Assembly (NCBI GenBank): GCA_963754265.1
Contig: CAVWFB010000017.1
Coordinates: 1-64,000 of the forward strand
DNA: 64,000 bases
From: AC-32 sp963754265
GTDB lineage: Bacteria; Actinomycetota; Thermoleophilia; Gaiellales; Gaiellaceae
Direction of reading: 5' to 3'
The notes beneath the pieces were generated by a model. The model was not told where the DNA came from. It saw nothing but the letters and a program-made list of their open reading frames with translations, and did no database searches. Made by a program: the position numbers and the translations under genes. Below, one piece after another: positions 34,288-43,403 of the stretch (position 1 is its first letter; the number at the start of each line of letters is the position of its first letter).

Positions 34288-35612
34288 ACAGGGTCGCCAT
34301 GCTCCTGCGCAAGGACGTGCTCGTGCTGCGTCGCTCGCCGCTGCTGCTCGGCATCCTGATCGCCTACCCGCTCGCGATCGCGCTGCTGGTCGGCCTCGTC
34401 GCGAGCTACGCGAGCTCGAAGCCGCGGGTGGCGCTCGTGGACGAGGACAATCTTCCGGCGACCGTGGTCGTCGGCGGGAAGCGCTTCCACGTCGACCGGA
34501 CGATTCGCCAGGCGAGCCAGAACGTGAAGCTCGTCCGGCTTTCGCCGGAGGACGCCGACCGGCAGCTGCGCACCGGCAAGGTCGTCGCCGTCGTGACCGT
34601 GCCGCCCGGCTTCATCGCGTCGCTGAAGGGGATGGTGCGGAGCCCGCAGCTCGAGCTCCAGCTCTCGCGCGGAACGATCTCATCGCGGGTCGAGCAGCAG
34701 GTCCAGGCGCTCGTCTTCTCGCTCAACCGCCGGCTCCAGCGCGCGTACATCGCGAACAACCTCCGCTACGTGACGCTGATCCTGAAGGGAGGCGACGGCC
34801 GCTTCCTCGGGCAGCCGATCGACGTGCTCGGCATCGAGAGTGCCGAGCGGCTGCTGGACGCGATGCCCGCCACGCCGAGAAACAGGCGGCTGCGCGACTT
34901 CCTCCACGACGCCCGGCTCGCGCTCGCCAACACGGGCGACGCCCTCCGCTCGACGGCGCACCCGATCGAGCTCGTCCGTGCGCCGGCGCGAGGACGCACC
35001 TGGGTGCTCTCGGCCGAGGTGCAGGCGTACGCGCTCGGCCTGACGATCACGTTCCTCGCGCTCGTTCTCGCAGCCGGGTCGCTCGCCGCCGAGCGCGACG
35101 AGAACGTGATCGGCCGCCTGGCCCGCGGCCTGGTCGGGCTCGGCCAGCTGATCTGGTCGAAGGTCGCACTCGCCGCAGCGGTCGCGCTCGCGCTCGGCCT
35201 CGCGATCTCGCTCGCGTTCGGGGTGGCCATCGAAATCGGCGGCGTGACGGGCGGCGAGCCCTGGCGGCGTCTGCCGCTGCTCGTAGTCGGGCTCGTTCTC
35301 GCGGGCGCCTGCCTCGGCGCGCTGGGGTCGCTGCTCGGAGCTCTCGCGCGCGAGGCACGCTCCGCGTCGCTCGTCGCGCTCCTCGTCGTGATGCCGATCG
35401 TCTTCCTCGGCCTGATCCCGCGTGAGGTCGTGCCTCCGGCCGCCTGGGTGAGCGACGTGCTCCCGTTCGCCCACTCCGTCCGCTTCTTCAGCGCCGCGCT
35501 CTACGACCTGAGCCCGTGGACGAGCGTGCTGCGCGAGGGGCTCTGGCTGGTCGCGCTCGGCGTGGTCTTCGGCGGGCTCGCCCGGATCGAAGCGCGTAGA
35601 TTGTTGACGTGA
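34284..35612 (+). CDS. ABC-2 type transporter permease
   Basis: 442 residues from GTG 34,284 (GTGA overlap with the ATPase). One N-terminal helix LLLGILIAYPLAIALLVGLV, a large extracytoplasmic domain of about 200 residues (RVALVDEDNLPATVVVGGKR, VPPGFIASLKGMVRSPQLEL), and five C-terminal helices including VVMPIVFLGLIPREVVPPAA. This is the ABC2_membrane_3/YhgE-like architecture. Exported substrate unknown (drug, lipid or polymer). Overlaps the hemB start. Confidence 0.82.
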   Translation: MNRVAMLLRKDVLVLRRSPLLLGILIAYPLAIALLVGLVASYASSKPRVALVDEDNLPATVVVGGKRFHVDRTIRQASQNVKLVRLSPEDADRQLRTGKVVAVVTVPPGFIASLKGMVRSPQLELQLSRGTISSRVEQQVQALVFSLNRRLQRAYIANNLRYVTLILKGGDGRFLGQPIDVLGIESAERLLDAMPATPRNRRLRDFLHDARLALANTGDALRSTAHPIELVRAPARGRTWVLSAEVQAYALGLTITFLALVLAAGSLAAERDENVIGRLARGLVGLGQLIWSKVALAAAVALALGLAISLAFGVAIEIGGVTGGEPWRRLPLLVVGLVLAGACLGALGSLLGALAREARSASLVALLVVMPIVFLGLIPREVVPPAAWVSDVLPFAHSVRFFSAALYDLSPWTSVLREGLWLVALGVVFGGLARIEARRLLT

Positions 35613-36572
35613 GCTCGTTTCCCGTCACGCGGCTGCGTCGGCTCCGGCGCAGCGATCGCCTGCGCTCCCTCGTGCGCGAGACGCGGCTCGATCTCGACGA
35701 CTTCGTGTTCCCGCGTCTTCGTCGGGCCGGCCACCGAGCCGAACCCCGAGCTGCCCGCGCTCGGCCGGTTCTCCGTCGACGATCTCGTCACCGAGGCCGA
35801 GGAAGCCGGACGGCTCGGCGTGAAGGCGCTGATCCTGTTCGGGATCCCCGAAGAGAAGGACGCCGACGGCTCGGGCGCCTGGGACGACGACGGCATCGTC
35901 CAGCGCGCGCTGCGGGCGCTGCGCGAGACGAGCCCCGGGCTCGTCCTGCTGACCGACGTCTGCCTCTGCGAGTACACCTCCCACGGCCACTGCGGCGTGC
36001 TCGACGGCGAGGAGGTCGACAACGACGCGACGCTGGAGCTGCTCGCCCGGACGGCAGTCAGCCACGCCGCCGCAGGCGCCGACGCCGTGGCCCCGAGCGA
36101 CATGATGGACGGGCGAGTCGCGGCGATTCGGGGCGCGCTCGACGAGCATGGCTTTCCGGAGACGCCGATCGTCTCCTATGCGGCCAAGTACGCCTCGGCC
36201 TTCTACGGCCCGTTCCGCGAGGCGGCCGACTCCACGCCGGCGTTCGGCGACCGCCGCGGCTACCAGCTCGACCCCGCCAACGTGCGCGAGGCATTGCGGG
36301 AGTGCGAGCTCGACGTCGACGAGGGCGCGGACGTCCTGCTGATCAAGCCTGCCTTGCCGAACCTGGACGTGATCCGCGCTGCGCGGGAGCGCTTCGACCT
36401 CCCGATCGGGGCGTACAACGTCTCCGGTGAGTACGCGATGCTGAAGGCCGCCGGCGCGCGTGGCTGGGTCGACGAGCGGCAGGCTGCGCTCGAGTCGCTG
36501 ACCGCGATCACACGCGCTGGTGCCGACGTGGTCGTCTCGTACTGGACGAAGGAGCTGGCGGGCTGGTTGTAG
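35609..36572 (+). pseudogene. hemB: delta-aminolevulinic acid dehydratase (porphobilinogen synthase), frameshifted
   Basis: The tetrapyrrole enzyme joining two 5-aminolevulinates. Frame 1: FPVTRLRRLRRSDRLRSLVR then ETRLDLDDFVFP. An extra base near 35,722 shifts the frame, after which LFVG-like FVGPATEPNPELPALGRFSV, LILFGIPEEKDADGSGAWDD, DVCLCEYTSHGHCGVLDGEE (Cys-rich zinc site), SDMMDGRVAAIRGAL, YAAKYASAFYGPFREAADST (Schiff-base Lys) and LIKPALPNLDVIRAARERFD (second Lys) follow. Every catalytic element is present, so the gene is probably functional and the indel a sequencing error. Essential for heme of the bc1 complex encoded nearby. Confidence 0.88.
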
Positions 36573-37048
36573 CGGCGAGTCTCTGGGAGACGATCGCCCT
36601 CGAGGCCGCGCGCGAGAGCCGGCTCTGGGAGGCCGCGCTCCGACCCGAGGACGAGCGCGAATGCGACCCGGTCTTCTCCGGGCTCGGAGAGGACCGCTAC
36701 GCCCTCGGGCTCGAGACGATCTACGAGGGCTACCTCCTCCACTACGGGCGCCCGCGGCTGTTCGCGCCCGCCGACGCCGACACTGCTCTGCTTCTGGGCG
36801 ACTACCTCTACGCGCACGGGCTCGTCCGCATCGCCGAAGCGGGCACCGTCGAGGCAGTGGCCGACCTCGCGGCGCTGATCTCGCTGTGTGCCCAGCTGCG
36901 CGCCGACGGCTTGCCCGGAGACGGGGAGGCATGGGCGGCGACGGCGGCGACGCTCGGAGGGGGCGAGTCGGCGCGCCGGGCCTGGGAGCCGGGAGACGGC
37001 GAGGGCGTCGAGCAGGCGCTCGAGAGCCACAGGCGCCGGGTGGGGTAA
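36563..37048 (+). CDS. hypothetical protein, apparent CTG start
   Basis: 161 residues. The frame has no ATG/GTG/TTG before residue 99, but CTG 36,563 lies exactly 8 nt after an AAGGAG ribosome site inside hemB and overlaps its stop. The coding pattern is continuous from there: LWETIALEAARESRLWEAAL, GLGEDRYALGLETIYEGYLL, HYGRPRLFAPADADTALLLG, DYLYAHGLVRIAEAGTVEAV. Soluble, acidic, mostly helical. Not recognised. Position between hemB and a small membrane protein suggests co-expression with tetrapyrrole or respiratory functions. Confidence 0.6.
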   Translation: MVVAASLWETIALEAARESRLWEAALRPEDERECDPVFSGLGEDRYALGLETIYEGYLLHYGRPRLFAPADADTALLLGDYLYAHGLVRIAEAGTVEAVADLAALISLCAQLRADGLPGDGEAWAATAATLGGGESARRAWEPGDGEGVEQALESHRRRVG

Positions 37049-37058
37049 AGTCGCGCCG

Positions 37059-37214
37059 ATGGCTCCGCTCGGATTCCTCCTGCCGCTGGCCGCGAAGACC
37101 GCCGCCGAGGAAGGCAAGTCCGTGATCACGGCGATGCTGGTCGTCGGCCTGATCTTCCTGGGCGTGATCGTCCTCGGCGAGCTGAGCCGCTACCTGCGTC
37201 ACCGCCGGCACTAG
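37059..37214 (+). CDS. 51-residue single-pass membrane protein
   Basis: MAPLGFLLPLAAKTAAEEGK then SVITAMLVVGLIFLGVIVLG and ELSRYLRHRRH. One clear membrane helix at about 22-40 with a basic cytoplasmic tail. It follows the hypothetical gene by 10 bp. It resembles small respiratory-complex accessory peptides in shape only. Confidence 0.6.
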   Translation: MAPLGFLLPLAAKTAAEEGKSVITAMLVVGLIFLGVIVLGELSRYLRHRRH

Positions 37215-37249
37215 CGCGAAACCGCGCCTTTCTGTCGGATGATCTGGGA

Positions 37250-38560
37250 GTGCGGGAGCTGCCGGGCGGCACGGTCACCTTCCTCTTCACGGACATCGAG
37301 GGCTCGACGCAGGTTGCTGCAAGAGCTCGGGGATCGATATGCCGAGGTGCTCGCGGAGCATCGTCGCGTCCTCCGAGGGGCGTTCGACCGCCACGGAGGG
37401 GTCGAGGTGGACACGCAGGGTGACGCCTTCTTCGTACGCGTTCGCGCGACGCCGCGGACGCTGTTGCCGCAGCTGCCGCGGGCCAGGCCGCGCTCGGCGG
37501 AGGGCCGATCCGAGTCCGGATGGGCCTCCACACGGGCACGCCCGGACACGAACCGATGACGGCTACGTCGGTGCTCGATGTCCACCTTGGCGCACGCGTT
37601 GCGGCTGCGGGTAACGGCGGGCAGGTGCTGCTCTCCGCGAGCGACGCGGGAGCTCGTCGAGGCCGACGTGACTCGACCTTGGCGAGCACCGGCTGAAGGA
37701 CTTCCCCGGCCCTGTCTGGATCCTCCAGCTCGGCGCCGAACGCTTCCCTCCGCTCAAGACGATCTCGAACACGAACCTGCCGCGTCCGGCGAGCACGTTC
37801 GTCGGTCGGGGACAAGAGCGCGCGGAGGTTGTCTCGCTGCTTCGCGACGGCGCGCGCCTCTTGACGCTGACGGGTGCCGGCGGATCCGGCAAGACTCGGC
37901 TCGCGATTGAGGCCGCGGCGGAGCTTGTGCCGGAGGTCAAGAACGGTGTCTTCTGGGTCGGGCTGGCATCGCTGCGGGATCCTGCGTCTCGTTATCGACA
38001 CGGTCGGGCAGTCGCTTGGGCGCGAAGGATCGGCCTGGTCGAGCACATCGGCGAGCGCGAGCTGCTGCTGCTGCTCGACAACTTCGAGCAGGTCGTCGAA
38101 GCGGCGCCGGCGCTGGCCTCGATCGTCGAGGCCTGCCCGAACTTACGAGCTGCTGGTTACCAGCCGCGAGCTGCTGCGCGTCCGCGGCGAGGTCGAGTAT
38201 GCGGTCCTTCTCGATAACGGTGATTTCGCACGCGCTGCAAGAGAGGCCAGATCAGCGATTCGGCTCGCTGGCGAGGACGTGCTCGGCGATCCTCGAGGCT
38301 CGAGAGTGCTCGGGACAATCACTTGCGAACCTCGCGCTCGCAACGAAATCCGGCTCAGCGGCACTCCCCTTCAGCGCGCGAGAGTCTGCTCGGCGCGCTC
38401 GACATCGCGCTGCGTGCTCAGGGAACCCGCGCTCTCTCTTCGCCTGCGTGTGCTGCAGGAGATCGCCGGCCGCAGTCACCCGACGACCTGTTGACGCCGC
38501 AGCGCTTCTCGGCGCCGCCGACAGCGGTCCGCAGCGGGAGCTGAGACGACCCGCGTGCCG
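37250..38560 (+). pseudogene. decayed class III cyclase/NB-ARC-type ATPase regulator
   Basis: Fragments in several frames line up as one large regulator. GTG 37,250 opens VRELPGGTVTFLFTDIEGST (class III nucleotide cyclase), with frameshift near 37,312 and continuation ELGDRYAEVLAEHRRVLRGA, VDTQGDAFFV. Then come GPIRVRMGLHTGTPGHEP, LNTNLP-type FPPLKTISNTNLPRPASTFV, GRGQERAEVVSLLRDGA, P-loop LLTLTGAGGSGKTRLAIEAA, LLLLLDNFEQVVEAAPALAS and LLVTSRELLRVRGEVEYAV. A large middle part of the ATPase/TPR region is missing, and only NGDFARAAREARSAIRLAGE remains of the C-terminus. At least four indels plus a deletion make this a true pseudogene, not merely a sequencing artefact. Confidence 0.7.
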
Positions 38561-38715
38561 GGGCCGAGCTGTCCACTTGTCGACGACAGCCACTAACGTG
38601 CGTTCACGAGCTCTTGGTGACGGAGCGTGCGACTACGGTCGTGAGCATCACCGCGGCACCCAGCTCTGTCGGAGGACGAGGCCGCTGCGCTCGCACGCTC
38701 CGTAGACTGAGCCGC

Positions 38716-40215
38716 GTGGCGCCTCCAGGCGACCTCCGCGACTGGATCGGCCTCCTCGAGCGGGAAGGCGAGCTCGTGCGCGTCACCGCCGAGGTCGACC
38801 CGCACCTCGAGGTGACGGAGATCGTCGACCGCGTGGTCAAGGCCGGCGGGCCCGCGCTGCTGTTCGAGAGGCCGAAGGGGTCGAGCCACCCGCTCCTGAT
38901 CAACCAGTTCGGCACGGAGCGCCGAATGTGCCTCGCCTTCGACGCCGATTCGCTCGACGAGGTCGGCCGCCGGCTCGGCGACGTGCTCGAGATGCAGCCG
39001 CCTCAGGGTCTGGCCGAGAAGGTTCGCGGGCTGAAGAAGCTCAAGTCGATCGCCGACTCGCAGCCGAAGACCGTCCGGAGCGGCCCCGCGCAGGAGGTGG
39101 TGCTGACCGGCGACGAGGTCGATCTCGCCGCGCTGCCGGTCCAGACCTGCTGGCCGGGCGACGCCGCGCCGTTCATCACGCTGCCCGCCGTGATCACGAA
39201 GGACCCGCGCACCGGGAGCCGCAACGTCGGCATGTACCGCATGCAGGTGCTCGACGGCCGCTCCACCGCGATGCACTGGCAGATCCACAAGGACGGCCGC
39301 GCCGACTATCTGCTCGCCGACGGCAAGCTCGAGGTCGCCGTTGCGCTCGGCCTTGATCCGGTCACGGCCTATGCCGCGAGCGCGCCGCTGCCGAAGCACG
39401 TCGACGAGTTCATGCTCGCGGGCTTCCTCAAGGGCGAGGCGGTCGAGCTCGTCCCCGGGAAAACCGTCGACCTCGAGGTCCCCGCCAACGCGGAGATCGT
39501 GCTCGAGGGCTACATCGCCAAGGACGACCTCACGATCGAGGGCCCCTTCGGCGACCACACCGGCTACTACTCGCCCGCCGAGCCGTTCCCGATCTTCCAC
39601 GTCACCGCGATCACAAAGAGGCGGGACGCGATCTACCCCTCGATCGTCGTCGGCAAGCCGCCGGCGGAGGACGCCTGGCTCGGCAAGGCGACGGAGCGGA
39701 TCTTCCTCCCGGCGATCCGGATGAGCGTGCCCGAGATCGTGGACTACGACCTCCCGGTCGCCGGCGCATTCCACAACTGCTGCATCGTCGCGATTCGCAA
39801 GAGCTATCCCGGCCACGCGCAGAAGGTGATGCACGCGATCTGGGGGCTCGGACTCCTGAGCCTCACCAAGGCCGTCGTCGTGGTCGACGAGTGGGTCGAC
39901 GTGCACGACTACGAGGAGGTCTTCTTCCGGGTCGGGGCCAACGTCGACCCGAAGCGCGACGTTCTCATCTCCGAGGGGCCGCTCGACCACCTCGACCATG
40001 CGCCCTCGCTCCAGTTCTACGGCGGAAAGATCGGCATCGACGCGACCCACAAGGGCCCCGAAGAGGGAGCCCGGCCGTGGCCGGAGGAGATCGTGATGAG
40101 CGAGGAGATCCAGCGTCTCGTGGACGAGCGCTGGGGCGAGTACGGCCTCGGCGGGGACCCGGGAACGGACCCGAACGGACGCGGGAGGTCGTTGCGCCAA
40201 CTGTTACGTCGTTGA
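38716..40215 (+). CDS. ubiD: UbiD-family prenyl-FMN decarboxylase, menaquinone-associated
   Basis: 499 residues from GTG 38,716. Full-length UbiD: DLRDWIGLLEREGELVRVTA, PALLFERPKGSSHPLLINQF, MYRMQVLDGRSTAMHWQIHK with the prenyl-FMN/metal site, LEVPANAEIVLEGYIAKDDL, EGPFGDHTGYYSPAEPFPIF (catalytic Glu and Asp-His) and FHNCCIVAIRKSYPGHAQKV. It decarboxylates an aromatic acid. With UbiX 2.6 kb downstream and MqnA, it fits the MqnL role in the futalosine pathway (decarboxylation to the naphthol menaquinone precursor), though a housekeeping UbiD role is equally named in databases. Confidence 0.9.
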   Translation: MAPPGDLRDWIGLLEREGELVRVTAEVDPHLEVTEIVDRVVKAGGPALLFERPKGSSHPLLINQFGTERRMCLAFDADSLDEVGRRLGDVLEMQPPQGLAEKVRGLKKLKSIADSQPKTVRSGPAQEVVLTGDEVDLAALPVQTCWPGDAAPFITLPAVITKDPRTGSRNVGMYRMQVLDGRSTAMHWQIHKDGRADYLLADGKLEVAVALGLDPVTAYAASAPLPKHVDEFMLAGFLKGEAVELVPGKTVDLEVPANAEIVLEGYIAKDDLTIEGPFGDHTGYYSPAEPFPIFHVTAITKRRDAIYPSIVVGKPPAEDAWLGKATERIFLPAIRMSVPEIVDYDLPVAGAFHNCCIVAIRKSYPGHAQKVMHAIWGLGLLSLTKAVVVVDEWVDVHDYEEVFFRVGANVDPKRDVLISEGPLDHLDHAPSLQFYGGKIGIDATHKGPEEGARPWPEEIVMSEEIQRLVDERWGEYGLGGDPGTDPNGRGRSLRQLLRR

Positions 40216-40273
40216 CGTCGCCAACCTGCGACGATTGAATCCCGTCCGGCCAACTGACAGGGAGGCGCACCGG

Positions 40274-41203
40274 GTGGAAGACCCCCGGGGGGAAGACCAG
40301 CAGCCGCAGCTTCCATCGCCGAGCCTCTGGCCGGTGGGCTTTGCCGTCGGCATCGTCTGCCTGCTGGTGGGCCTGGTGGTCAGCTGGTGGGTGGCCGCTC
40401 TCGGCGCCGCGCTCGCGCTCCTCTTCGGCTTTCTCTGGGCGCGCGACGTCACGACCGGCGGTAAGGCCGCGCCCGGCGCGGCGCCGGACGGGGCCGTGCC
40501 TGCGCACGAGGGTGAGGCCGGGATTCCGCCGCCCCCGCCCGGCGAGCGCTTCCCGCGCAACAAGTTCCTCGAGGGAGCGACGCTCGGCCTCGGCGCGCTG
40601 ATCGGAGCGATCGTGACCCTCCCTGCGCTCGGGTTCGCCCTGATGCCCGGGTTCCTCAAACAGAAGGCGCACAAGGTCGACCTCGGCCCGCTCACCGACT
40701 TCGAGGAGAACCAGTGGAGGGTCGTCACCTTCATCCGCGATCCTGCCCAGGGCGAGATCTCGCGCCGAACGGCCTTCATCCGCAACAACGGCCTGCTCGA
40801 CGGCCAGCCGAGCGTCACGGTGATCTCGAACCGCTGCGCGCACGTCGGCTGCCCGGTGCAGCCGGGCGGCCCCGTCTTCCCGAAGGAGGAGAAGACGATC
40901 AAGACGCACAACGGCGACGTGAACATCACGCCCGTCCTGCCCGCGGCCGGCTTCATCTGCCCGTGCCACGGCGGCACGTACGACCAGGAGGGCAACCGCA
41001 TCGCCGGGCCGCCGGTCCGGGGACTCGACCGCTACGAGTTCGACATCGTGGACGGCCGCCTCGTGCTCGGCGACCTCTACAGCGTCGCCAAGGTCGAGGG
41101 CGCGGGGAAGGCCGCCAGGATCGAGAAGGCCGAGCTCCAGGGCCCGGGCCAGCACGTCGACGGCCCCGAGTCCTGGCTCTACCCCCTGCAGCCGCCGCAC
41201 TGA
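40274..41203 (+). CDS. qcrA: Rieske iron-sulfur subunit of the bc1 complex
   Basis: 309 residues. N-terminal membrane helices (WPVGFAVGIVCLLVGLVVSW, ALGAALALLFGFLWARDVTT) and a third FLEGATLGLGALIGAIVTLP. Rieske cluster ligands are in NRCAHVGCPVQPGG and FICPCHGGTYDQEGNRIAGP (CxH and CxxH). Three helices are typical of actinobacterial QcrA. GTG 40,274 is favoured (GGGAGG upstream); an earlier TTG 40,235 is possible. It passes electrons from menaquinol to cytochrome c. Confidence 0.88.
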   Translation: MEDPRGEDQQPQLPSPSLWPVGFAVGIVCLLVGLVVSWWVAALGAALALLFGFLWARDVTTGGKAAPGAAPDGAVPAHEGEAGIPPPPPGERFPRNKFLEGATLGLGALIGAIVTLPALGFALMPGFLKQKAHKVDLGPLTDFEENQWRVVTFIRDPAQGEISRRTAFIRNNGLLDGQPSVTVISNRCAHVGCPVQPGGPVFPKEEKTIKTHNGDVNITPVLPAAGFICPCHGGTYDQEGNRIAGPPVRGLDRYEFDIVDGRLVLGDLYSVAKVEGAGKAARIEKAELQGPGQHVDGPESWLYPLQPPH

Positions 41204-42009
41204 TGGCGACCACGCAGACAAAGCAGAGCAAGAGCCGGCAGGCGGTGATGTACCCACTCGACTGGCTCGAGGAGCGCTCGGGGCTCGTCGGCGGCGTCAA
41301 GTACTTCCTCTTCCGCAAGGTCCCGGGAGACTCGGGCTGGTGGCACACGCTCGGCTCGGCGACACTCACCGCCTTCCTCGTCCAGCTCGTGACCGGCGTG
41401 ATCCTCGCGATGTACTACAAGCCCGACCCGCAGAACGCGCACGCCTCGGTCGAGCACATCACGAACGACCTGTGGGGTGGCTGGCTCGTCCGCGGCATGC
41501 ACCGCTGGGGCGCGAGCGTCTTCATCATCCTGATGTTCATGCACATGGGGCGCGTGTTCCTGTTCGGCGCTTACAAGTACCCGCGCGAGCTCAACTGGAT
41601 CGTCGGCGTCCTCATCCTGGCGACCGGCCTGTTCGAGGGCCTCACCGGCTACCTGCTGCCCTTCGACCAGACCGCGTACTGGGCGACCGTGGTCGCGGTC
41701 AACATCAACGGCACCGCCCCGTTCGTCGGGCCGTGGCTGGCGAGCGTGTTACGCGGTGGGGCGGAGATCGGCCCCGAGACGCTGTCCCGCTTCTACTCGA
41801 TCCACATGCTGCTCGTGCCCGGGGCGCTGATCGGCCTGATCGGGCTCCACCTCTACCTCGTGGTTCGCCTCGGCGTCAGCTCGCCGCCGTGGTCGAAGGA
41901 TGCTGCCGAGCTCGGGCCCGACCTCGAGCCCGAGCCCCAGCCGCCCCGCTCGGGCCTCACACAGCCCGCCCCGCGAGCCGCGGGTGTTCGCAGGAGGCCT
42001 TCGGAATGA
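41203..42009 (+). CDS. qcrB: cytochrome b N-terminal subunit of the bc1 complex
   Basis: 268 residues from ATG 41,203 (TGATG overlap with qcrA). Four-helix b6-type half: VTGVILAMYYKPDPQNAHAS, GWLVRGMHRWGASVFIILMF MHMGR and SRFYSIHMLLVPGALIGLIG LH hold the four heme-ligating histidines; ELNWIVGVLILATGLFEGLT GYLLPFDQTAYWA is the Qo region. It ends with a Pro-rich tail. The split cytochrome b (b6 plus subunit IV) is visible because subunit IV is the next gene. Confidence 0.9.
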   Translation: MATTQTKQSKSRQAVMYPLDWLEERSGLVGGVKYFLFRKVPGDSGWWHTLGSATLTAFLVQLVTGVILAMYYKPDPQNAHASVEHITNDLWGGWLVRGMHRWGASVFIILMFMHMGRVFLFGAYKYPRELNWIVGVLILATGLFEGLTGYLLPFDQTAYWATVVAVNINGTAPFVGPWLASVLRGGAEIGPETLSRFYSIHMLLVPGALIGLIGLHLYLVVRLGVSSPPWSKDAAELGPDLEPEPQPPRSGLTQPAPRAAGVRRRPSE

Positions 42010-42800
42010 GCTCCATCGACGAGCGCCGGGCGACCTTCCACCGCTACAAGGAGGGCGTCAAGAAACGGGGCAAGCCCTTCTACCCGTTCGCGATGTTCCA
42101 CGACACGGTGATGAGTCTCGTGGTCGTGTCCGTGATCACCGGGCTCGCGATCATCTGGCGCTACTCCGACGTGCTCGGCCCGTTGATCGGCCCCAAGGCG
42201 GATCCCGGCACGACCTCGTTCGTGCCGCGCCCGGACTGGTACTTCTACTTCCTCTTCTACCTGCTCCGGATCTTCAAGTGGCCGGCCACGGTGATTCTCG
42301 CGACCGTCGGGATTCCGACGATCCTGCTGGTCATCCTCCTGGTCCTGCCGTTCATCGACACGCGGCCGGAACGGCGGCTCACGCGCCGGCCCGTCGCGGT
42401 GGTCGCTGCGGCCCTCACGGTGCTCTCGATGGGCGTCCTCACGTACAAGGGAGCCACCGCGCAGGAGGCGATCGCGAGCGAGGTCAAGGCGGCGATCCCG
42501 GGCTGGGCGAAGAAACAGGGCTTCGCGAACAACGAGCAAGCGCTCGCAGGCGCGAACCTGTTCGCGGAGTCAGGCTGCACGAACTGCCACACCTATCTCG
42601 GGACGGGCAGCTCGAATCTCGGCGCGCCGGACCTGAGCGCGGAGGGCGCGAAGAACAAGGGCGTGCAATTCCAGATCGATCACCTCAAGTGCCCGAGCTG
42701 CGTCAACCCCGGCTCGCCGATGCCTCCGTTTGCCGCGTTGGGTGAAGACAACCTGCGCAAGCTCGCGACCTTCCTCGAGGCCTCGAAGGGCTCGCAGTAG
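42006..42800 (+). CDS. bc1 subunit IV-like protein fused to a C-terminal cytochrome c
   Basis: 264 residues from ATG 42,006 (ATGA overlap). Residues 1-125 are a subunit IV/cytochrome b C-terminal part: FAMFHDTVMSLVVVSVITGL, RPDWYFYFLFYLLRIFKWPA with the PDWYF motif of the Qo site, and LLVILLVLPFIDTRPERR. A further helix follows at about 128-146, then a class I cytochrome c with CTNCH at 191-195 and likely Met ligand in GSPMPPFAALGEDNLRKLA. The fusion supplies the terminal heme c within the complex and makes a separate QcrC unnecessary. Confidence 0.87.
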   Translation: MSSIDERRATFHRYKEGVKKRGKPFYPFAMFHDTVMSLVVVSVITGLAIIWRYSDVLGPLIGPKADPGTTSFVPRPDWYFYFLFYLLRIFKWPATVILATVGIPTILLVILLVLPFIDTRPERRLTRRPVAVVAAALTVLSMGVLTYKGATAQEAIASEVKAAIPGWAKKQGFANNEQALAGANLFAESGCTNCHTYLGTGSSNLGAPDLSAEGAKNKGVQFQIDHLKCPSCVNPGSPMPPFAALGEDNLRKLATFLEASKGSQ

Positions 42801-42802
42801 CC

Positions 42803-43402
42803 ATGGCCGCCAAGCGGGTCTTCCTGGGCATCACGGGAGCCTCGGGAGCGCCGTATGCCGCCCGGCTGCTCGAGGCGCTCGCCGGCGCCGGCTGCGAGGT
42901 CGGCCTCTGCGCCTCGCGCGCGGGGATCGAGGTGCTGGCGACCGAGCTCTACGGCGACGCCCGGCTCTCGGCAGACGAGACGCTGGCGCGGCTCACCGAG
43001 CCCGTGCGCGACGCGGTCACGCTGCACGACGAGCGCGACTGGCATGCGCCGTACGCGAGCGGGTCGGCCAAGGTGGACGCCTACGTGATCTGCCCGTGCT
43101 CGATGGGCACGCTCGGCACGATCGCCTCGGGCGCGATGTCGAACCTGATCCAGCGCGCGGCGAGCGTCGCGCTCAAGGAAGGCAGGAAGCTCGTGCTCTG
43201 CCCCCGCGAGACGCCGCTCTCGCTGATCCATCTCGAGAACATGCTGCGTGTGCGGCAGGCAGGCGCGGTCGTGCTCTTCCTTGCGCCCGGCTTCTACCAC
43301 GGGGCCAGCTCCGTGGACGATCTCGTCGACTTCGTCGTCGGACGGTGCCTCGACCAGCTCGGGCTCGAGCACGAGCTCGTGCGCCGCTGGGGGCAGAACT
43401 GA
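42803..43402 (+). CDS. ubiX: flavin prenyltransferase UbiX
   Basis: 199 residues. VFLGITGASGAPYAARLLEA (FMN loop), DWHAPYASGSAKVDAYVICP, CSMGTLGTIASGAMSNLIQR, VLCPRETPLSLIHLENMLRV and FYHGASSVDDLVDFVVGRCL are all UbiX hallmarks. It makes the prenyl-FMN cofactor required by UbiD. Placed directly after the bc1 genes and before menG. Confidence 0.93.
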   Translation: MAAKRVFLGITGASGAPYAARLLEALAGAGCEVGLCASRAGIEVLATELYGDARLSADETLARLTEPVRDAVTLHDERDWHAPYASGSAKVDAYVICPCSMGTLGTIASGAMSNLIQRAASVALKEGRKLVLCPRETPLSLIHLENMLRVRQAGAVVLFLAPGFYHGASSVDDLVDFVVGRCLDQLGLEHELVRRWGQN

Positions 43403-43403
43403 G

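Noticed and set aside
38593..40200. 535-codon open frame antisense to UbiD
   Set aside because: Mirror image of a strongly conserved gene; no recognisable protein features.
40235..40273. Earlier TTG start for the Rieske protein
   Set aside because: GTG 40,274 has a better-spaced GGGAGG; the extra 13 residues show no conserved feature. Not excluded.
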